From the NCBI GenBank assembly GCA_963530295.1, contig CAUSCF010000008.1, positions 6,689-70,688 on the forward strand: 64,000 nucleotides of DNA, read 5' to 3'. This DNA comes from JABCPE02 sp963530295. Lineage in GTDB: Bacteria > Bacteroidota > Bacteroidia > Flavobacteriales > Weeksellaceae. The notes under the pieces were generated by a model. That model had not been told where the DNA came from and did not search any database. It saw only the letters and a program-made list of their open reading frames with translations. This document shows positions 9,808-19,611 of the stretch, piece after piece (position 1 is the first letter of the stretch; each line of letters opens with the position of its first letter). The position numbers and the translations under genes are program-made.

Positions 9808-9846
9808 AAAAATCCTCCGACTATAACTCAGTCAGAGGATTTTTTA
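9808..9846 (+). terminator. Hairpin terminator after the coupling protein gene
   Basis: GAAAAATCCTCCGAC pairs with GTCAGAGGATTTTT across a 9-base loop with a single C.A mismatch, and the second arm runs into a T tract. It lies 36 bases after the coupling protein stop and closes the tra operon. Confidence 0.75.
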
Positions 9847-9880
9847 TAAAGTTTTTTATAGATTTTTTGAACCGATGGTA

Positions 9881-9910
9881 CAAAATAGTTCAAAATAGTT
9901 CAAAATAGTT
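9881..9910 (+). repeat. Three tandem copies of a 10-bp unit
   Basis: CAAAATAGTT is repeated three times without interruption, preceded by a partial unit and followed by CAA. One unit per helical turn, placed just upstream of a promoter, suggests an array of protein-binding sites controlling the next operon. The function is inferred. Confidence 0.6.
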
Positions 9911-9928
9911 CAACCCTCCCTTAAATCC

Positions 9929-9959
9929 TTGTAATTCTGATAAGTAATGGTCACTTTTG
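9929..9959 (+). promoter_or_regulatory. Bacteroidetes-type promoter for the M23 peptidase operon
   Basis: A TTG at 9929-9931 lies 20 bp from CACTTTTG at 9952-9959, one base off the TAnnTTTG -7 element. The start codon of the peptidase gene is 16 bases downstream, giving a short leader as is usual in this phylum. It sits directly after the three 10-bp repeats. Confidence 0.55.
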
Positions 9960-9975
9960 TAGAAAAAGATAGGAA

Positions 9976-10800
9976 ATGAATTACTTTATTAGATTATTCT
10001 TTTTTCTCTTAACAACAAACTGTTTTGGGCAGTTTAACACACTCACTTATACCTATCAAGAAAAGGAAAATAAAGAGTTTTTAAATGAATCTTTTCCTTC
10101 TGCAACACAAAATGAAACACCACAAAAACAAGTTACAAAACCAAAGAAAAAAAGACTTTTCACAACAAAAGCAGACCTAAAAAAAGAATTAGACTCTCTA
10201 AAAGCTCTAATTATTGATTTAGGCAAAAAAGAAAATGATAAAAAACTTAATTTCAAAAAGATAGAAGACTCTTTAATTCAAAATTTTCAAAACAAAATTG
10301 CAAAAAAAGAACCTGAAACAAACCACAAGAACATTAAAAAATACAATTTTATTTCCGAGAATACAATTAAGAAAATAGCAATGCCTTTGGATAAAATGCT
10401 GATTACTTCGCCCTTTGGTGTTCGTTATCATCCAATTTTTGGAGGACAGAAAATGCACAACGGAATAGACTTAGGAGCAAATTATGAAAATGTATACACG
10501 GTCTTAGATGGCGTAGTTTCAGAAGCTGGTTGGGATAAAAATGGAGGCGGAAATTACATAAAAGTAAGACATTCCAACCGATTTGAAACCTCTTATTTAC
10601 ACCTTTCACAAATATATTACAGAACAGGAGAAGTAGTCAAAGCAGGGTATATTATTGGGAAAAGTGGAAATTCTGGAAACTCTACTGGACCGCATCTACA
10701 TTTTGCAGTAAAAGAATATGGGAAATTTATCAATCCTACTCAATTTTTAAATGATATAATAAAAGCAAATAATTTAATCTCAGCATATTATGAATTATGA
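9976..10800 (+). CDS. Secreted M23 (LytM-type) peptidoglycan endopeptidase
   Basis: 274 residues with a signal peptide (MNYFIRLFFFLLTTNCFGQ), a lysine-rich coiled-coil linker at about 55-110, and a C-terminal M23 domain. Zinc ligands are visible: H161 and D165 in KMHNGIDLG, and H240-x-H242 in GPHLHF. Such enzymes cut peptide crosslinks of the wall and help the mating channel through the peptidoglycan. It has its own promoter after the tra terminator, and its 3' end overlaps the next gene by 11 bp. Confidence 0.9.
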   Translation: MNYFIRLFFFLLTTNCFGQFNTLTYTYQEKENKEFLNESFPSATQNETPQKQVTKPKKKRLFTTKADLKKELDSLKALIIDLGKKENDKKLNFKKIEDSLIQNFQNKIAKKEPETNHKNIKKYNFISENTIKKIAMPLDKMLITSPFGVRYHPIFGGQKMHNGIDLGANYENVYTVLDGVVSEAGWDKNGGGNYIKVRHSNRFETSYLHLSQIYYRTGEVVKAGYIIGKSGNSGNSTGPHLHFAVKEYGKFINPTQFLNDIIKANNLISAYYEL

Positions 10801-11488
10801 TAACCTACCAACAGATGATTTAAAAGAATTTGGAATTATTGGAGCGGATAATACTTTTTCTAAAAAACTTTCAAATGATGATATTCAGAAATTTTTAAAA
10901 GGAGAAAGCCTCGTGGCTGATAATGGAAAAGACAGGGTTGTATTTCAGTTAAAAGATGAAAACACACGCCTTGAAGTCAATGTTTTTCAAAGAGATAGAG
11001 CTATTTCAGATATTCTTAATGAAGCTGAAAAAGGCATTTCTTATTCCTCTATTGAAAAGAAAAATAGTGCCAATGATATTTTAGGATTTGAAAAAAAGGC
11101 ATTCTTGTATGATGAAAAACTAAATCAAATTGTAGAATTTGATTTAGTAAAAAACAGTAAAGAACTTACGCAGATTATTGCAGAAAGAAAAAATATAGAG
11201 GAAACCAACCGATACAAAAATGAGTTGCAAAAACTTAAAGATTTTCTGCTGGATAAAATGGACAATTTCCCAGAAATCGCTAAAGAAATCAGCAATGATA
11301 TAAATATCGTATCTAAAACGATTAATACAATTGATGATGCTACACCAAACCGAGAACAAGCTCAAAAACAGGAGAAATCAGATATTCAGCTGGGAGTAAA
11401 TGACCCTGACAGGTATCAAGATGCAAACCAAGAGAGAGAGGAACAACAGGAACAGGAACAAGAGCGAAAAAGAGGATTTAGAAGGTAA
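10790..11488 (+). CDS. Conjugative-element protein of unknown function
   Basis: 232 residues, soluble, acidic. The N-terminal part (FLKGESLVADNGKDRVVFQLKD near residue 40-60) reads like the short conserved segments of DUF3945/DUF4099-type proteins common in Bacteroidetes elements; I am not certain. The end is low complexity, with a run of E, Q and R (EREEQQEQEQERKRGF). It starts within the peptidase gene, so the two are probably co-translated. Possible role in DNA processing, by neighbourhood only. Confidence 0.55.
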   Translation: MNYDNLPTDDLKEFGIIGADNTFSKKLSNDDIQKFLKGESLVADNGKDRVVFQLKDENTRLEVNVFQRDRAISDILNEAEKGISYSSIEKKNSANDILGFEKKAFLYDEKLNQIVEFDLVKNSKELTQIIAERKNIEETNRYKNELQKLKDFLLDKMDNFPEIAKEISNDINIVSKTINTIDDATPNREQAQKQEKSDIQLGVNDPDRYQDANQEREEQQEQEQERKRGFRR

Positions 11489-11527
11489 TATTAGCTAATA
11501 AATACAATTCACAAAAAACAACAAAAT

Positions 11528-13144
11528 ATGGAACAAACTACGAGACCACAAAACGAAAATGCTTTTGCAGAAGTAAAAGAGTATTTGATAGATAGAGTTA
11601 ATGGAAAAATTAATAATGAATTTGATTTATTAGAAAAATTACATCTTGGCAAATACAATAATATAGTTGAACATCTAAAAAATGAAAGGTTATTTGATAA
11701 TGATATATCCGAAATAGAGGATTTTAAAAATAGAAAGAACATAGTAGGGCTTACTAATGAGCAAGTCCAAGAAAAAATCCAAAATCTGAAAGGAGAAATT
11801 AATGGAGAACAAACAGCTGATAATTCCGAAACTATTAGACAGATAAGAGCGGATATTGAAAACTATGAAACTCAATTAAGCAATCGTGAAAAGGGAATAC
11901 CTGAAACTATTTTGAAAGCTAAATTTGAGGATATACCTCCATATAAAATTGGCGAAAAAATAACAGATTTCATTGATAGAAAAGTAGAAGATTGGGGGTT
12001 GAAAAATGATTTTGAAAAACTAAAGTCTTTACAAATTGATAATATTTTTGAGAAGAATATAAATCTTGATGAGTTTAAAGAGAATCTGGTAAATAGAATA
12101 AAAAGCCAAAATCCTGAGGTTAAGGAAACTCAACAAGAGAATGTACAGAATTTTATAGGAAAAATGGTTTTTTCTGACCATGGAAAAACTCAAACTGAGC
12201 TTGATAAAGAAAGACTTCAAGAATATAAAAATTTGACACCAGAGGAAAAGAACATGGTTAAAGAGATGGGGGTTCGAGAGGCGATAAATCTTATAGAGGA
12301 AGTAGGAGAAAAAACAATTTCTCAAGAGGGGATAAAAAAGACACAAGAACACTTTGAAAGAATTATCAATGAAGCAGAAAAAGAGCAAACAACAAAACAG
12401 GAAGAAAAAATAAAATCTCCAATAGAATCAGCCCAGTTAGATTATCTCAAAAACCAATTAAAATATCTTGGTTTTGGGGAAAGTAATAAACTACATCAAG
12501 ATTTAGAAAAAGGAATAAATTCCAATGAAAAAACCTTTAAGATTCAGACTCAATCAGATAGAGCAATGCAGGGAAATGAAGTAAATTTTACTTTAAATTT
12601 TAATAAATCTGAGAAAGGTGGAGTATTTTTAAATTCATTTAATGCAACTTTAAAAAATGAAATTGGAGAGGAACGAACTCACAATTTTGGCGTAAATCAT
12701 TTTACAGCAAAAGAGGCAGTTAATCTGCTTGAAGGACGCTCTGTAAAGACTGAGTTCAAGGAAAATGAACCAGTTTTTGTAAAGCTCAATTTTGCAGAAG
12801 AAAAAAATGAATATGGTAATTTTAAATTCCAGACATATAATCAACAGGCTTACGGAGTAGATACAGCTAAAATTGTAGAAAAATCAGGGCTTATTTTTGA
12901 TAAACCTGAACACAAAGATAACACTGTCAAGTCCCTTGAAAAAGGAAATATTGTAAAAGTGAAATTTAACTTGGATAATAAAATCACAGAAGGAAATGCC
13001 GTGCTGAACCCTCAATATAAAACCCTTAATCTTTACGATAAAGAAATGAACAGGCTCAACACCAATAAACCTATTCAAGGATTAGATACTCAGCAACAAG
13101 AAAAGAATAATATAAGACAACAAAACATTTCAAGAAGTTTATAA
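11528..13144 (+). CDS. Conjugative-element protein, possible DUF3945-like C-terminus
   Basis: 538 residues, no signal peptide or membrane segment. The first 300 residues are highly charged and helical. The C-terminal part holds a beta-rich unit (NEVNFTLNFNKSEKGGVFLN) and a final segment (VKVKFNLDNKITEGNAVLNP then KTLNLYDKEMNRL) that recalls the C-terminal repeats of DUF3945-type mobile-element proteins. The function is unknown. It is followed by a strong hairpin, so it closes this small operon. Confidence 0.55.
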   Translation: MEQTTRPQNENAFAEVKEYLIDRVNGKINNEFDLLEKLHLGKYNNIVEHLKNERLFDNDISEIEDFKNRKNIVGLTNEQVQEKIQNLKGEINGEQTADNSETIRQIRADIENYETQLSNREKGIPETILKAKFEDIPPYKIGEKITDFIDRKVEDWGLKNDFEKLKSLQIDNIFEKNINLDEFKENLVNRIKSQNPEVKETQQENVQNFIGKMVFSDHGKTQTELDKERLQEYKNLTPEEKNMVKEMGVREAINLIEEVGEKTISQEGIKKTQEHFERIINEAEKEQTTKQEEKIKSPIESAQLDYLKNQLKYLGFGESNKLHQDLEKGINSNEKTFKIQTQSDRAMQGNEVNFTLNFNKSEKGGVFLNSFNATLKNEIGEERTHNFGVNHFTAKEAVNLLEGRSVKTEFKENEPVFVKLNFAEEKNEYGNFKFQTYNQQAYGVDTAKIVEKSGLIFDKPEHKDNTVKSLEKGNIVKVKFNLDNKITEGNAVLNPQYKTLNLYDKEMNRLNTNKPIQGLDTQQQEKNNIRQQNISRSL

Positions 13145-13149
13145 TCCCA

Positions 13150-13177
13150 AAGGCTACCAAAAAAGTAGCCTTTTATT
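13150..13177 (+). terminator. Hairpin terminator
   Basis: AAGGCTAC and GTAGCCTT form an uninterrupted 8-bp stem with a 7-base A-rich loop, followed by TTATT. It lies directly after the stop of the 538-residue protein. Confidence 0.8.
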
Positions 13178-13190
13178 AAATAACATCAAT

Positions 13191-13871
13191 ATGAAAAAGC
13201 CAATCATTTTAACTTTTTTATCACTCACTTTGCTAAATTCTTGTAATAAAGAAATCAAATCTCAAAAAGGAGCAATAGATGTAATTTCTAATATCTATGT
13301 AGATGCTTCTAAAAATTTGGATAATACTCAAAGTTTTCTTATTTCAAGACTTAATTATTCTAATGATACAATTATCGAATTAGTTCCAGACCTTAACAAT
13401 TCTGTTATTACCAAAGAGATAAATTTTATAAAAGACACCGTATTTTATTCATTAGGAGAACCTGCTCAAATAAAAACAATTTCGGAAGTGGTAACTGCCC
13501 AAAAGCCACGCTCTGTGTATTCTATGAAAGATATAGGAGCTGTTTTTACCAAAGACAAAATTCCTAATTATGAGCACCGAAGAACACTCAAAGACACTAT
13601 ATTATTTAAGAAAAAATACAAACGATTTGAAATTAATTCGCCTAAGAATTTCAGCCGATATTATGTCTATGAAACCGATACTATTTTGCCTTATTCTCTT
13701 TATCGCCACGCAGAGATAGATTATAAAGGCAGAATAGAGCGTATAGACACTTACAACAAGGAACAAGATATTTTTGTTACACTTCAATTACTGCCAAGAA
13801 AAAAATGGGATGAAGAAGCAAAAGATATTTTAAAATTCAATGATTTTATTAACAAAAAATCTAAAAAATAA
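13191..13871 (+). CDS. Lipoprotein of unknown function
   Basis: 226 residues with a lipoprotein signal peptide: MKKPIILTFLSLTLLNSC, lipobox LNSC with cysteine 18. The rest is a soluble domain with many aromatic and charged residues; no known motif. It lies 5 bp upstream of the giant polyvalent gene and downstream of a terminator. In conjugative elements a surface lipoprotein in this place may serve entry exclusion, but nothing in the sequence proves that. Confidence 0.65.
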   Translation: MKKPIILTFLSLTLLNSCNKEIKSQKGAIDVISNIYVDASKNLDNTQSFLISRLNYSNDTIIELVPDLNNSVITKEINFIKDTVFYSLGEPAQIKTISEVVTAQKPRSVYSMKDIGAVFTKDKIPNYEHRRTLKDTILFKKKYKRFEINSPKNFSRYYVYETDTILPYSLYRHAEIDYKGRIERIDTYNKEQDIFVTLQLLPRKKWDEEAKDILKFNDFINKKSKK

Positions 13872-13876
13872 TCCCA

Positions 13877-16800
13877 ATGAACCAGCGAAAATCTTACTCG
13901 GTGGATGAAATTAATAAAATCACTGAAAGTGTCAGTGTTTTAGATTATTTCCAATATTTAGAAAAGCAGGGAAAAGTCCAGTTTGACAGAAAGTCAGGAC
14001 ATGATTACTATTTTAGAACTGATGAGAATAAATTTTCAGTGAATGAAAATGGGTATTATGATTTCAAAACAGGGCAAGGTGGAAAAATCATAAAAGCTGT
14101 GATGAATTTTGAAAATAAATCTTGGCGTGAAACGATGGATTTCTTAAAAGATTTTTCTAATGTATATATATCAGAAGATTTTGCAGAACAGAAAAGATTA
14201 AAAGATACCCAAGCTAATGAAAAAAGTAATATTTCTGTTACCAAAATAACCCCACCAAACAATGATAAGCTTATTGAATATTTTAATAATAGAGGTATTG
14301 ATAAGGATATTTTGGAGAAATACACAAAACAGATTCATTATAAGGTAGAAGATAAAAGCTACTTTGGTCTTGGAATAGAGAATCAATCAAACGGCTACGA
14401 AATCCGTAACCCATTGATGAAATCTAAACTGGGTAAAAATGATATTGCCATTGTCAATAGAGAGAATGGGAAAAATGTTGTGGTTTTTGAGGGAATGACC
14501 GATATGCTTTCTTTTCTGCAACTACAGAAGCTTAACAACAGAGAGAATAAATCTACACTGGTAGTTCTAAATTCAGTGGTTAATGTAGATAAATTCATAG
14601 AAGAATTTAAGGACTACAAAGGGAAAATCACTTTACTTTTAGATGGAGATAAAGCAGGGACAGATGCCTCTACAACAATATTAAGCTCAATGCCAAGTCA
14701 TAATATAGAAGATTTGAGATGGAAATATAGTATTGGGATTACAGGAACAGGAATCAAAGACTTAAATGATTATTTACAAAATAGAGAGGAAATACAATCA
14801 AAAAAGCGTAATTTAGTAGAAAATAAATTTATAAAAAATGAAACAAATCAAGAACAATCCACAGGAATATCCGATTCTGAGTCAGTGGAACGAGGAAAAA
14901 CTGAATCAGACAATAGAATCATTGACAAAACAAGCCAATCCGAGCATAGAAACACCGACAGAGAGCCAGAAACTTTGGACAGCTACAATGTTGGAAATGG
15001 ATTTAGCTCATCAGAATCAGAGCATTTGGGAAGAGGAAGACAACAGCCAAATGACAGCCACCGAGATACACAACCGCAGAGTGATAGAATTGAAGAAACT
15101 ATACAACGAGGGGAACATAGCGGAATTGGACAAAATCTGGACAAGCAAAACAGAGGAGGACAGCCCAACAATCAAGAGAATGGCGTGGGAAATGTCAATG
15201 GACTTGGAAGACCTGCCATATTAGACCTTGTTCAAAATTTAAAAGGTCAAAAAATATCCAATGAACAAATTACAGAATTAGTAAACAATCTTACCGAAGT
15301 AGCCGAAGATAAAACTATTTCTCTAAAACAAGATATTGAAATTACAGAGGACATCAAAGACCTCGTTTCTGCTTATAAAAGTGGTGGTATTGCCAAAGCG
15401 GGGCGAGGTATTTTAGATGAATATTATACCGATGAAAAATTGGTAAATGCTGTTAGAAATCTTATTAAAGATAATTTTGATAGACAAAAAGAAATCAGTG
15501 TCTTAGAACCAAGTGTCGGGACAGGAAATTTCCTTTCAGCAGTTAAAGATTTAGATGTAAAAACAAACATCAATTCTTTTGAAATCAATGAAACTACTGC
15601 AAAAATCACAAAAATTCTTAATCCAAATATTGAGGTAAACCTCCGTTCATTTGAAACCGAATTTATAACAGAAAACGGACAAAAAAAAGATTTTTCTCCT
15701 AACTATGATTTAGTTATCGGAAACCCTCCTTATGGTCAGCATCGTGGACTTTACAAAGGTCTGGGCGAAGAACCTAAAATTGCTCGTTATGAGGATTATT
15801 TTATCAAACGCTCTCTTGATGTTCTTAAAGAAGGCGGAACTCTTGCTATGGTTGTGCCAAGTTCATGGCTTAATAGACAAAATGAGCTTCAAAATGCAGA
15901 ATTAAAAGAAGCTTACCGTTTGCCCAATGGAGTTTTCAAAGCTACTGATATAGGAACGGATATTATTATTTTAACCAAAAATTCTAATGCAGAAAAAAGA
16001 GATATTTCCAATTATTTTATTGAAAATCCAGCTAAAATTTTAGGCGATTTAGACCAAAAAACTAACCGTTTTGGCAAAATAGAAGACTATGTAAAAGGTA
16101 ATTTAGATGATGCTTTACATCTGCTTCAACGCCATGCAGACCAGCGAGAAAAAACACCTCAAAAAACTGAAGAAACACAATTAAGCTTATGGGATACAGA
16201 ACCTATTGTAGAGGAAATTGTAGAGGAAAAAGCTGAAAAAGAACAGGCAACAAAACAGGAAGAAAATCAGACTAAAGAATTACAGCAAAATATTGAGCAG
16301 ACCTTAATTAAATTGCACAATATCAAATTCAAAAGCCCTGTTATTGTTAATGAAATTGAAAAATACAATGAAATTTATCATGAAACAGAAAATGCACCAC
16401 AAAACTTTGATAATGAGAGAATAAAAGATATTTCTGGCAAGTTAGAGCGATTGAATAAAAATATAAAATCAGAGGAACAGGAATATAAAATTCAATCCAT
16501 ACCAGAGATTAAGAAAGGAGTATTAAAATATCAATTTAACAAACAAGATGAAATAGTAGACACAGGCCTGCAAAACAGTCCAAATCTTACTAAAAATGAA
16601 TTGGATGCATTTCAGAATACCAAATATGATGGGGAAATCCAAATCCACGAAAGCCGACTTGAAAAATACGCTAATCTTTATAAAGGCTCAAAAATTCATG
16701 ATTTCTACTATGCAGAAGGCGATATTTATGAAAAATTAGAACAGTTAGAAAACGAAAAAACTGAACTCTCTCAATCTCAATATGAGAAACAGAAAGCTCT

Positions 16801-19582
16801 TTTAGAAAAAGTTTTGCCTTCTAAAAAATCATTAGAAGAAATTATTATTTCGCCAAATCATGAATTTGTACATAATTTTTTGTTAGGTAAAGAAGAGAGA
16901 GAGGTCACACAGCAAACAGGCTGGAACTATGGAACAATAAACCCAAGACCTATTTATACCACTGAAAAACAGATGGTAGATATTACTTTGGCAATGAAAT
17001 TCAAAGAATTTATCCGAAATCTTCCTGATGAAGCCTTTGGTAATTCTTCATCATGGGAAGTGCGTGGGTTCGTAGATAATGAACAGGTTACAGGAAGTGA
17101 TAAAGACCGAAATGCTCTTATCCGTGAGAGGCGTAAGGAAACAGCTAATGACCTATTTAGTAAATTCTTAAAAGAGGAACTATCTGATGCTGAAAAAGAA
17201 AAATTTGTCAATGAATTTAACCGAAAATACAACAATATCCATATTCCTGATTACAAGGAATTTCCTTTGTTTTCACAAATTCATAAGAATTTCAAAGGCA
17301 AACCACTGGAACTTACCGAAGTTCAAAAAGCAGGTATAGGAAGGCTCACAACTAAGGGGGTGGGGCTTTTGGCTCACGAGGTAGGTTTTGGGAAAACACT
17401 CTCTGGAGTACTATCTATGCATGAGGCAATGGAGAGAGACAACGCCAGACGACCTCTTATTGTCGTGCCAAATGACAGTATTTTAAAACAATGGGTGGAA
17501 ACTATTTTTGAAACTATCCCTAATGCTAAAGTGAATGTTTTAGGGAATTTGGGGAAAGATTACGATTTATCCAAATTTAATAATAAAGATGGAGAAATTA
17601 CACTTGTAACCTATGAAGGGTTTAATAATATTGGATTTTCCAAAGAAACTACCGAAAGATTAGCACGAAATTTTTCATATATTTCTCAAAATGAGACCAA
17701 AGCTCTAAAATTTTCAGAGCGAGATATTCAAAAAGAGCTTCAAAAACAAGAGGAAATTCAAGGAAAAATGAAAAGAGGAAAAATCTATGATTGGGAAGAT
17801 TTTGGATTTGACCATCTTACTTTTGATGAAGTTCATAATGCAAATCATATTGTAGGGAAAGTAAAGATAGAGGACAGGAGATTTGCTTCTGATTTTAGAA
17901 ATCAAAACCAAGCCACTTCGCTTTTAGGCATCAATACTTGGATGGCTTCACAATACATTCAAGAGCAGAATTATGGGCGAAATGTTACCCTTCTTTCTGC
18001 AACTCCTTTCACTAATAAACCGTTGGAATATTATTCTGTACTGTCGCTCATTGCCAATGAAAGATTAGAAAAATCAGGGTATTTTAATGTTAATAATTTC
18101 TTTGAAACCTTTATGGAAGCTGATAATGATATGGAAATTGATGCAAAAGGCGATATAAAGTATAAAACCAATGTAAGAAGATTTAAGAATAATGCTTTGT
18201 TTCAGCAACTTTTGAGCGAGTTTATTGACATTAAAGGAGAAGAAGATAATCCAGAACTCAAACGCCCCAATCGTATCAACAAAGAGTATAAAATTGAACA
18301 AAATCAATTAACCGAAGATATGTATTTTAGGCTTAATCTACTTTTAGATGAAAAGAAAGAAGGGGCAATTTTAACTCATATTCTTAATGCTCGTAAAATC
18401 GCTATTTCTCCCTATTTGTATGATGAATATGATGGCGAAAAGCCAACAACGAAAGAATTTATTGAAAATTCGCCAAAATTAAAAACCACTATGGAACTGA
18501 TTGCTCAAAATAAAAAAGACCAACCAGATGCAGGGCAGATTATCTATTCTGAATTAGGGGTTTCAGAGTTTCCAAAACTTAAAGAGTATTTGGTTTCAGA
18601 AGTGGGATATAAAGATAATGAAGTAGCGATGATTACAGGGGCTGTTAGTAAAAACCAACGACTAAATATTCAAGAAAAATTCAACAAAGGGGATATTAAA
18701 GTTATTATCGGTTCAGAGGCTATCCAAGAAGGAATGAATTTACAGGAAAAAACTTCTGATATGTATTTATTATCTCTTCCGTATAACTTTACTTCACTTC
18801 GCCAAATTGAGGGTAGAGCTTGGAGGCAGGGAAACCAGTGGGAAAATGTAAGAATTAATTTCATGCTGACCAATGATAGTGTAGATGTTTTTATGCTTCA
18901 AAAACTCCAAGCTAAACAGTCTCGTTATATGGAGGCTATGAAAAAGGGAGCAAATGTAATAGATGTGTCTGATGTAGATACTCAAGAACTGAAAACAGCT
19001 CTTATTACCGACCCAACTACAAGGGCGGAAATTGAAATTTCTATCCTTAAAAAACGCTACGAAAACGAGAAAACTCGCCATGAAGCTGATTTGGGGTTTG
19101 TATCAAGGAAGTTTGAAGATTATGTAAAAAGTAAAGAATATCAGCAGGTAAAAAATTTGAAATTAGATTTGGAAAAATACACTCAATGGCAAAATTCAGG
19201 CAATGGAAACTGGGAAAACCAAATAAAATGGACAAAAGAAAAATTGGAGATTTCTGAACCTGCTTTAGCTCAATTAGAAAATAAGCTTAAAGAAAAAGGA
19301 ATAAATATAAATGATTTCCAAATGAGGAAAGAGCAGACAAATATGAAAATAGCTGAAATAAGTGACAAAATTGAAAACGAACTGCCTCTATTAAGAGAAA
19401 AAATGATTAACCAATATAGAGCTGAAAAAAAAGAAAAACTCAAAAATTACAATCCGATTGATTTTGTAAAAGAAAGAGAAGAAGAGAACAGGGAGTTTTT
19501 CAAATTAAGACCCAAAGAAGAAAAGGTTGCTGAAAAAGAAGAAATCATGCAAGAGCCTACTAAATCAAGAATGCGGAGGTAG
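13877..19582 (+). CDS. Polyvalent protein: Toprim + N6-adenine methylase + SNF2-like helicase
   Basis: 1901 residues. Residues 1-100 resemble the N-terminal part of DnaG-type primases. A Toprim domain follows, with the acidic residues E205 (VVFEGMTDM) and D256-G-D258 (LLLDGDKAG). After a disordered linker (about 320-450) comes an adenine methylase: motif I EPSVGTGNF from 544 and motif IV NPPY 616-619. The C-terminal half is a superfamily 2 helicase: AHEVGFGKT 1166-1174, DEVH from 1317, SATPF from 1374, motif VI QIEGRAWRQG 1643-1652. Such fusions are known as polyvalent proteins of phages and conjugative elements and are thought to protect and process incoming DNA. Last gene of the region. Confidence 0.85.
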   Translation: MNQRKSYSVDEINKITESVSVLDYFQYLEKQGKVQFDRKSGHDYYFRTDENKFSVNENGYYDFKTGQGGKIIKAVMNFENKSWRETMDFLKDFSNVYISEDFAEQKRLKDTQANEKSNISVTKITPPNNDKLIEYFNNRGIDKDILEKYTKQIHYKVEDKSYFGLGIENQSNGYEIRNPLMKSKLGKNDIAIVNRENGKNVVVFEGMTDMLSFLQLQKLNNRENKSTLVVLNSVVNVDKFIEEFKDYKGKITLLLDGDKAGTDASTTILSSMPSHNIEDLRWKYSIGITGTGIKDLNDYLQNREEIQSKKRNLVENKFIKNETNQEQSTGISDSESVERGKTESDNRIIDKTSQSEHRNTDREPETLDSYNVGNGFSSSESEHLGRGRQQPNDSHRDTQPQSDRIEETIQRGEHSGIGQNLDKQNRGGQPNNQENGVGNVNGLGRPAILDLVQNLKGQKISNEQITELVNNLTEVAEDKTISLKQDIEITEDIKDLVSAYKSGGIAKAGRGILDEYYTDEKLVNAVRNLIKDNFDRQKEISVLEPSVGTGNFLSAVKDLDVKTNINSFEINETTAKITKILNPNIEVNLRSFETEFITENGQKKDFSPNYDLVIGNPPYGQHRGLYKGLGEEPKIARYEDYFIKRSLDVLKEGGTLAMVVPSSWLNRQNELQNAELKEAYRLPNGVFKATDIGTDIIILTKNSNAEKRDISNYFIENPAKILGDLDQKTNRFGKIEDYVKGNLDDALHLLQRHADQREKTPQKTEETQLSLWDTEPIVEEIVEEKAEKEQATKQEENQTKELQQNIEQTLIKLHNIKFKSPVIVNEIEKYNEIYHETENAPQNFDNERIKDISGKLERLNKNIKSEEQEYKIQSIPEIKKGVLKYQFNKQDEIVDTGLQNSPNLTKNELDAFQNTKYDGEIQIHESRLEKYANLYKGSKIHDFYYAEGDIYEKLEQLENEKTELSQSQYEKQKALLEKVLPSKKSLEEIIISPNHEFVHNFLLGKEEREVTQQTGWNYGTINPRPIYTTEKQMVDITLAMKFKEFIRNLPDEAFGNSSSWEVRGFVDNEQVTGSDKDRNALIRERRKETANDLFSKFLKEELSDAEKEKFVNEFNRKYNNIHIPDYKEFPLFSQIHKNFKGKPLELTEVQKAGIGRLTTKGVGLLAHEVGFGKTLSGVLSMHEAMERDNARRPLIVVPNDSILKQWVETIFETIPNAKVNVLGNLGKDYDLSKFNNKDGEITLVTYEGFNNIGFSKETTERLARNFSYISQNETKALKFSERDIQKELQKQEEIQGKMKRGKIYDWEDFGFDHLTFDEVHNANHIVGKVKIEDRRFASDFRNQNQATSLLGINTWMASQYIQEQNYGRNVTLLSATPFTNKPLEYYSVLSLIANERLEKSGYFNVNNFFETFMEADNDMEIDAKGDIKYKTNVRRFKNNALFQQLLSEFIDIKGEEDNPELKRPNRINKEYKIEQNQLTEDMYFRLNLLLDEKKEGAILTHILNARKIAISPYLYDEYDGEKPTTKEFIENSPKLKTTMELIAQNKKDQPDAGQIIYSELGVSEFPKLKEYLVSEVGYKDNEVAMITGAVSKNQRLNIQEKFNKGDIKVIIGSEAIQEGMNLQEKTSDMYLLSLPYNFTSLRQIEGRAWRQGNQWENVRINFMLTNDSVDVFMLQKLQAKQSRYMEAMKKGANVIDVSDVDTQELKTALITDPTTRAEIEISILKKRYENEKTRHEADLGFVSRKFEDYVKSKEYQQVKNLKLDLEKYTQWQNSGNGNWENQIKWTKEKLEISEPALAQLENKLKEKGININDFQMRKEQTNMKIAEISDKIENELPLLREKMINQYRAEKKEKLKNYNPIDFVKEREEENREFFKLRPKEEKVAEKEEIMQEPTKSRMRR
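14838..15224 (+). CDS. Possible overlapping gene inside the polyvalent gene linker
   Basis: 128 codons in another + frame, fully inside the giant gene. The main frame here is a disordered linker of Q, N, G, S, D and R, whereas this frame reads like a folded protein: regular spacing of hydrophobic residues, five tryptophans and a helical end (NRRVIELKKLYNEGNIAELD, then IKRMAWEMSMDLEDLPY). Third positions of the main frame carry unusually many C and G here, as expected if both frames are under constraint. An A-rich leader precedes the ATG, usual for this phylum. Product unknown; it could still be an accidental frame. Confidence 0.45.
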   Translation: MKQIKNNPQEYPILSQWNEEKLNQTIESLTKQANPSIETPTESQKLWTATMLEMDLAHQNQSIWEEEDNSQMTATEIHNRRVIELKKLYNEGNIAELDKIWTSKTEEDSPTIKRMAWEMSMDLEDLPY

Positions 19583-19611
19583 AAATTTTAAAATTTATTT
19601 ATTGTTTATCT

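Noticed and set aside
9881..9910. Possible start of a CRISPR array
   Set aside because: Units are only 10 bp and directly adjacent, with no spacers.
12029..12388. 119-codon open frame on the - strand
   Set aside because: Antisense shadow of the 538-residue gene; rich in F, L and S as expected from reversed lysine/glutamate codons.
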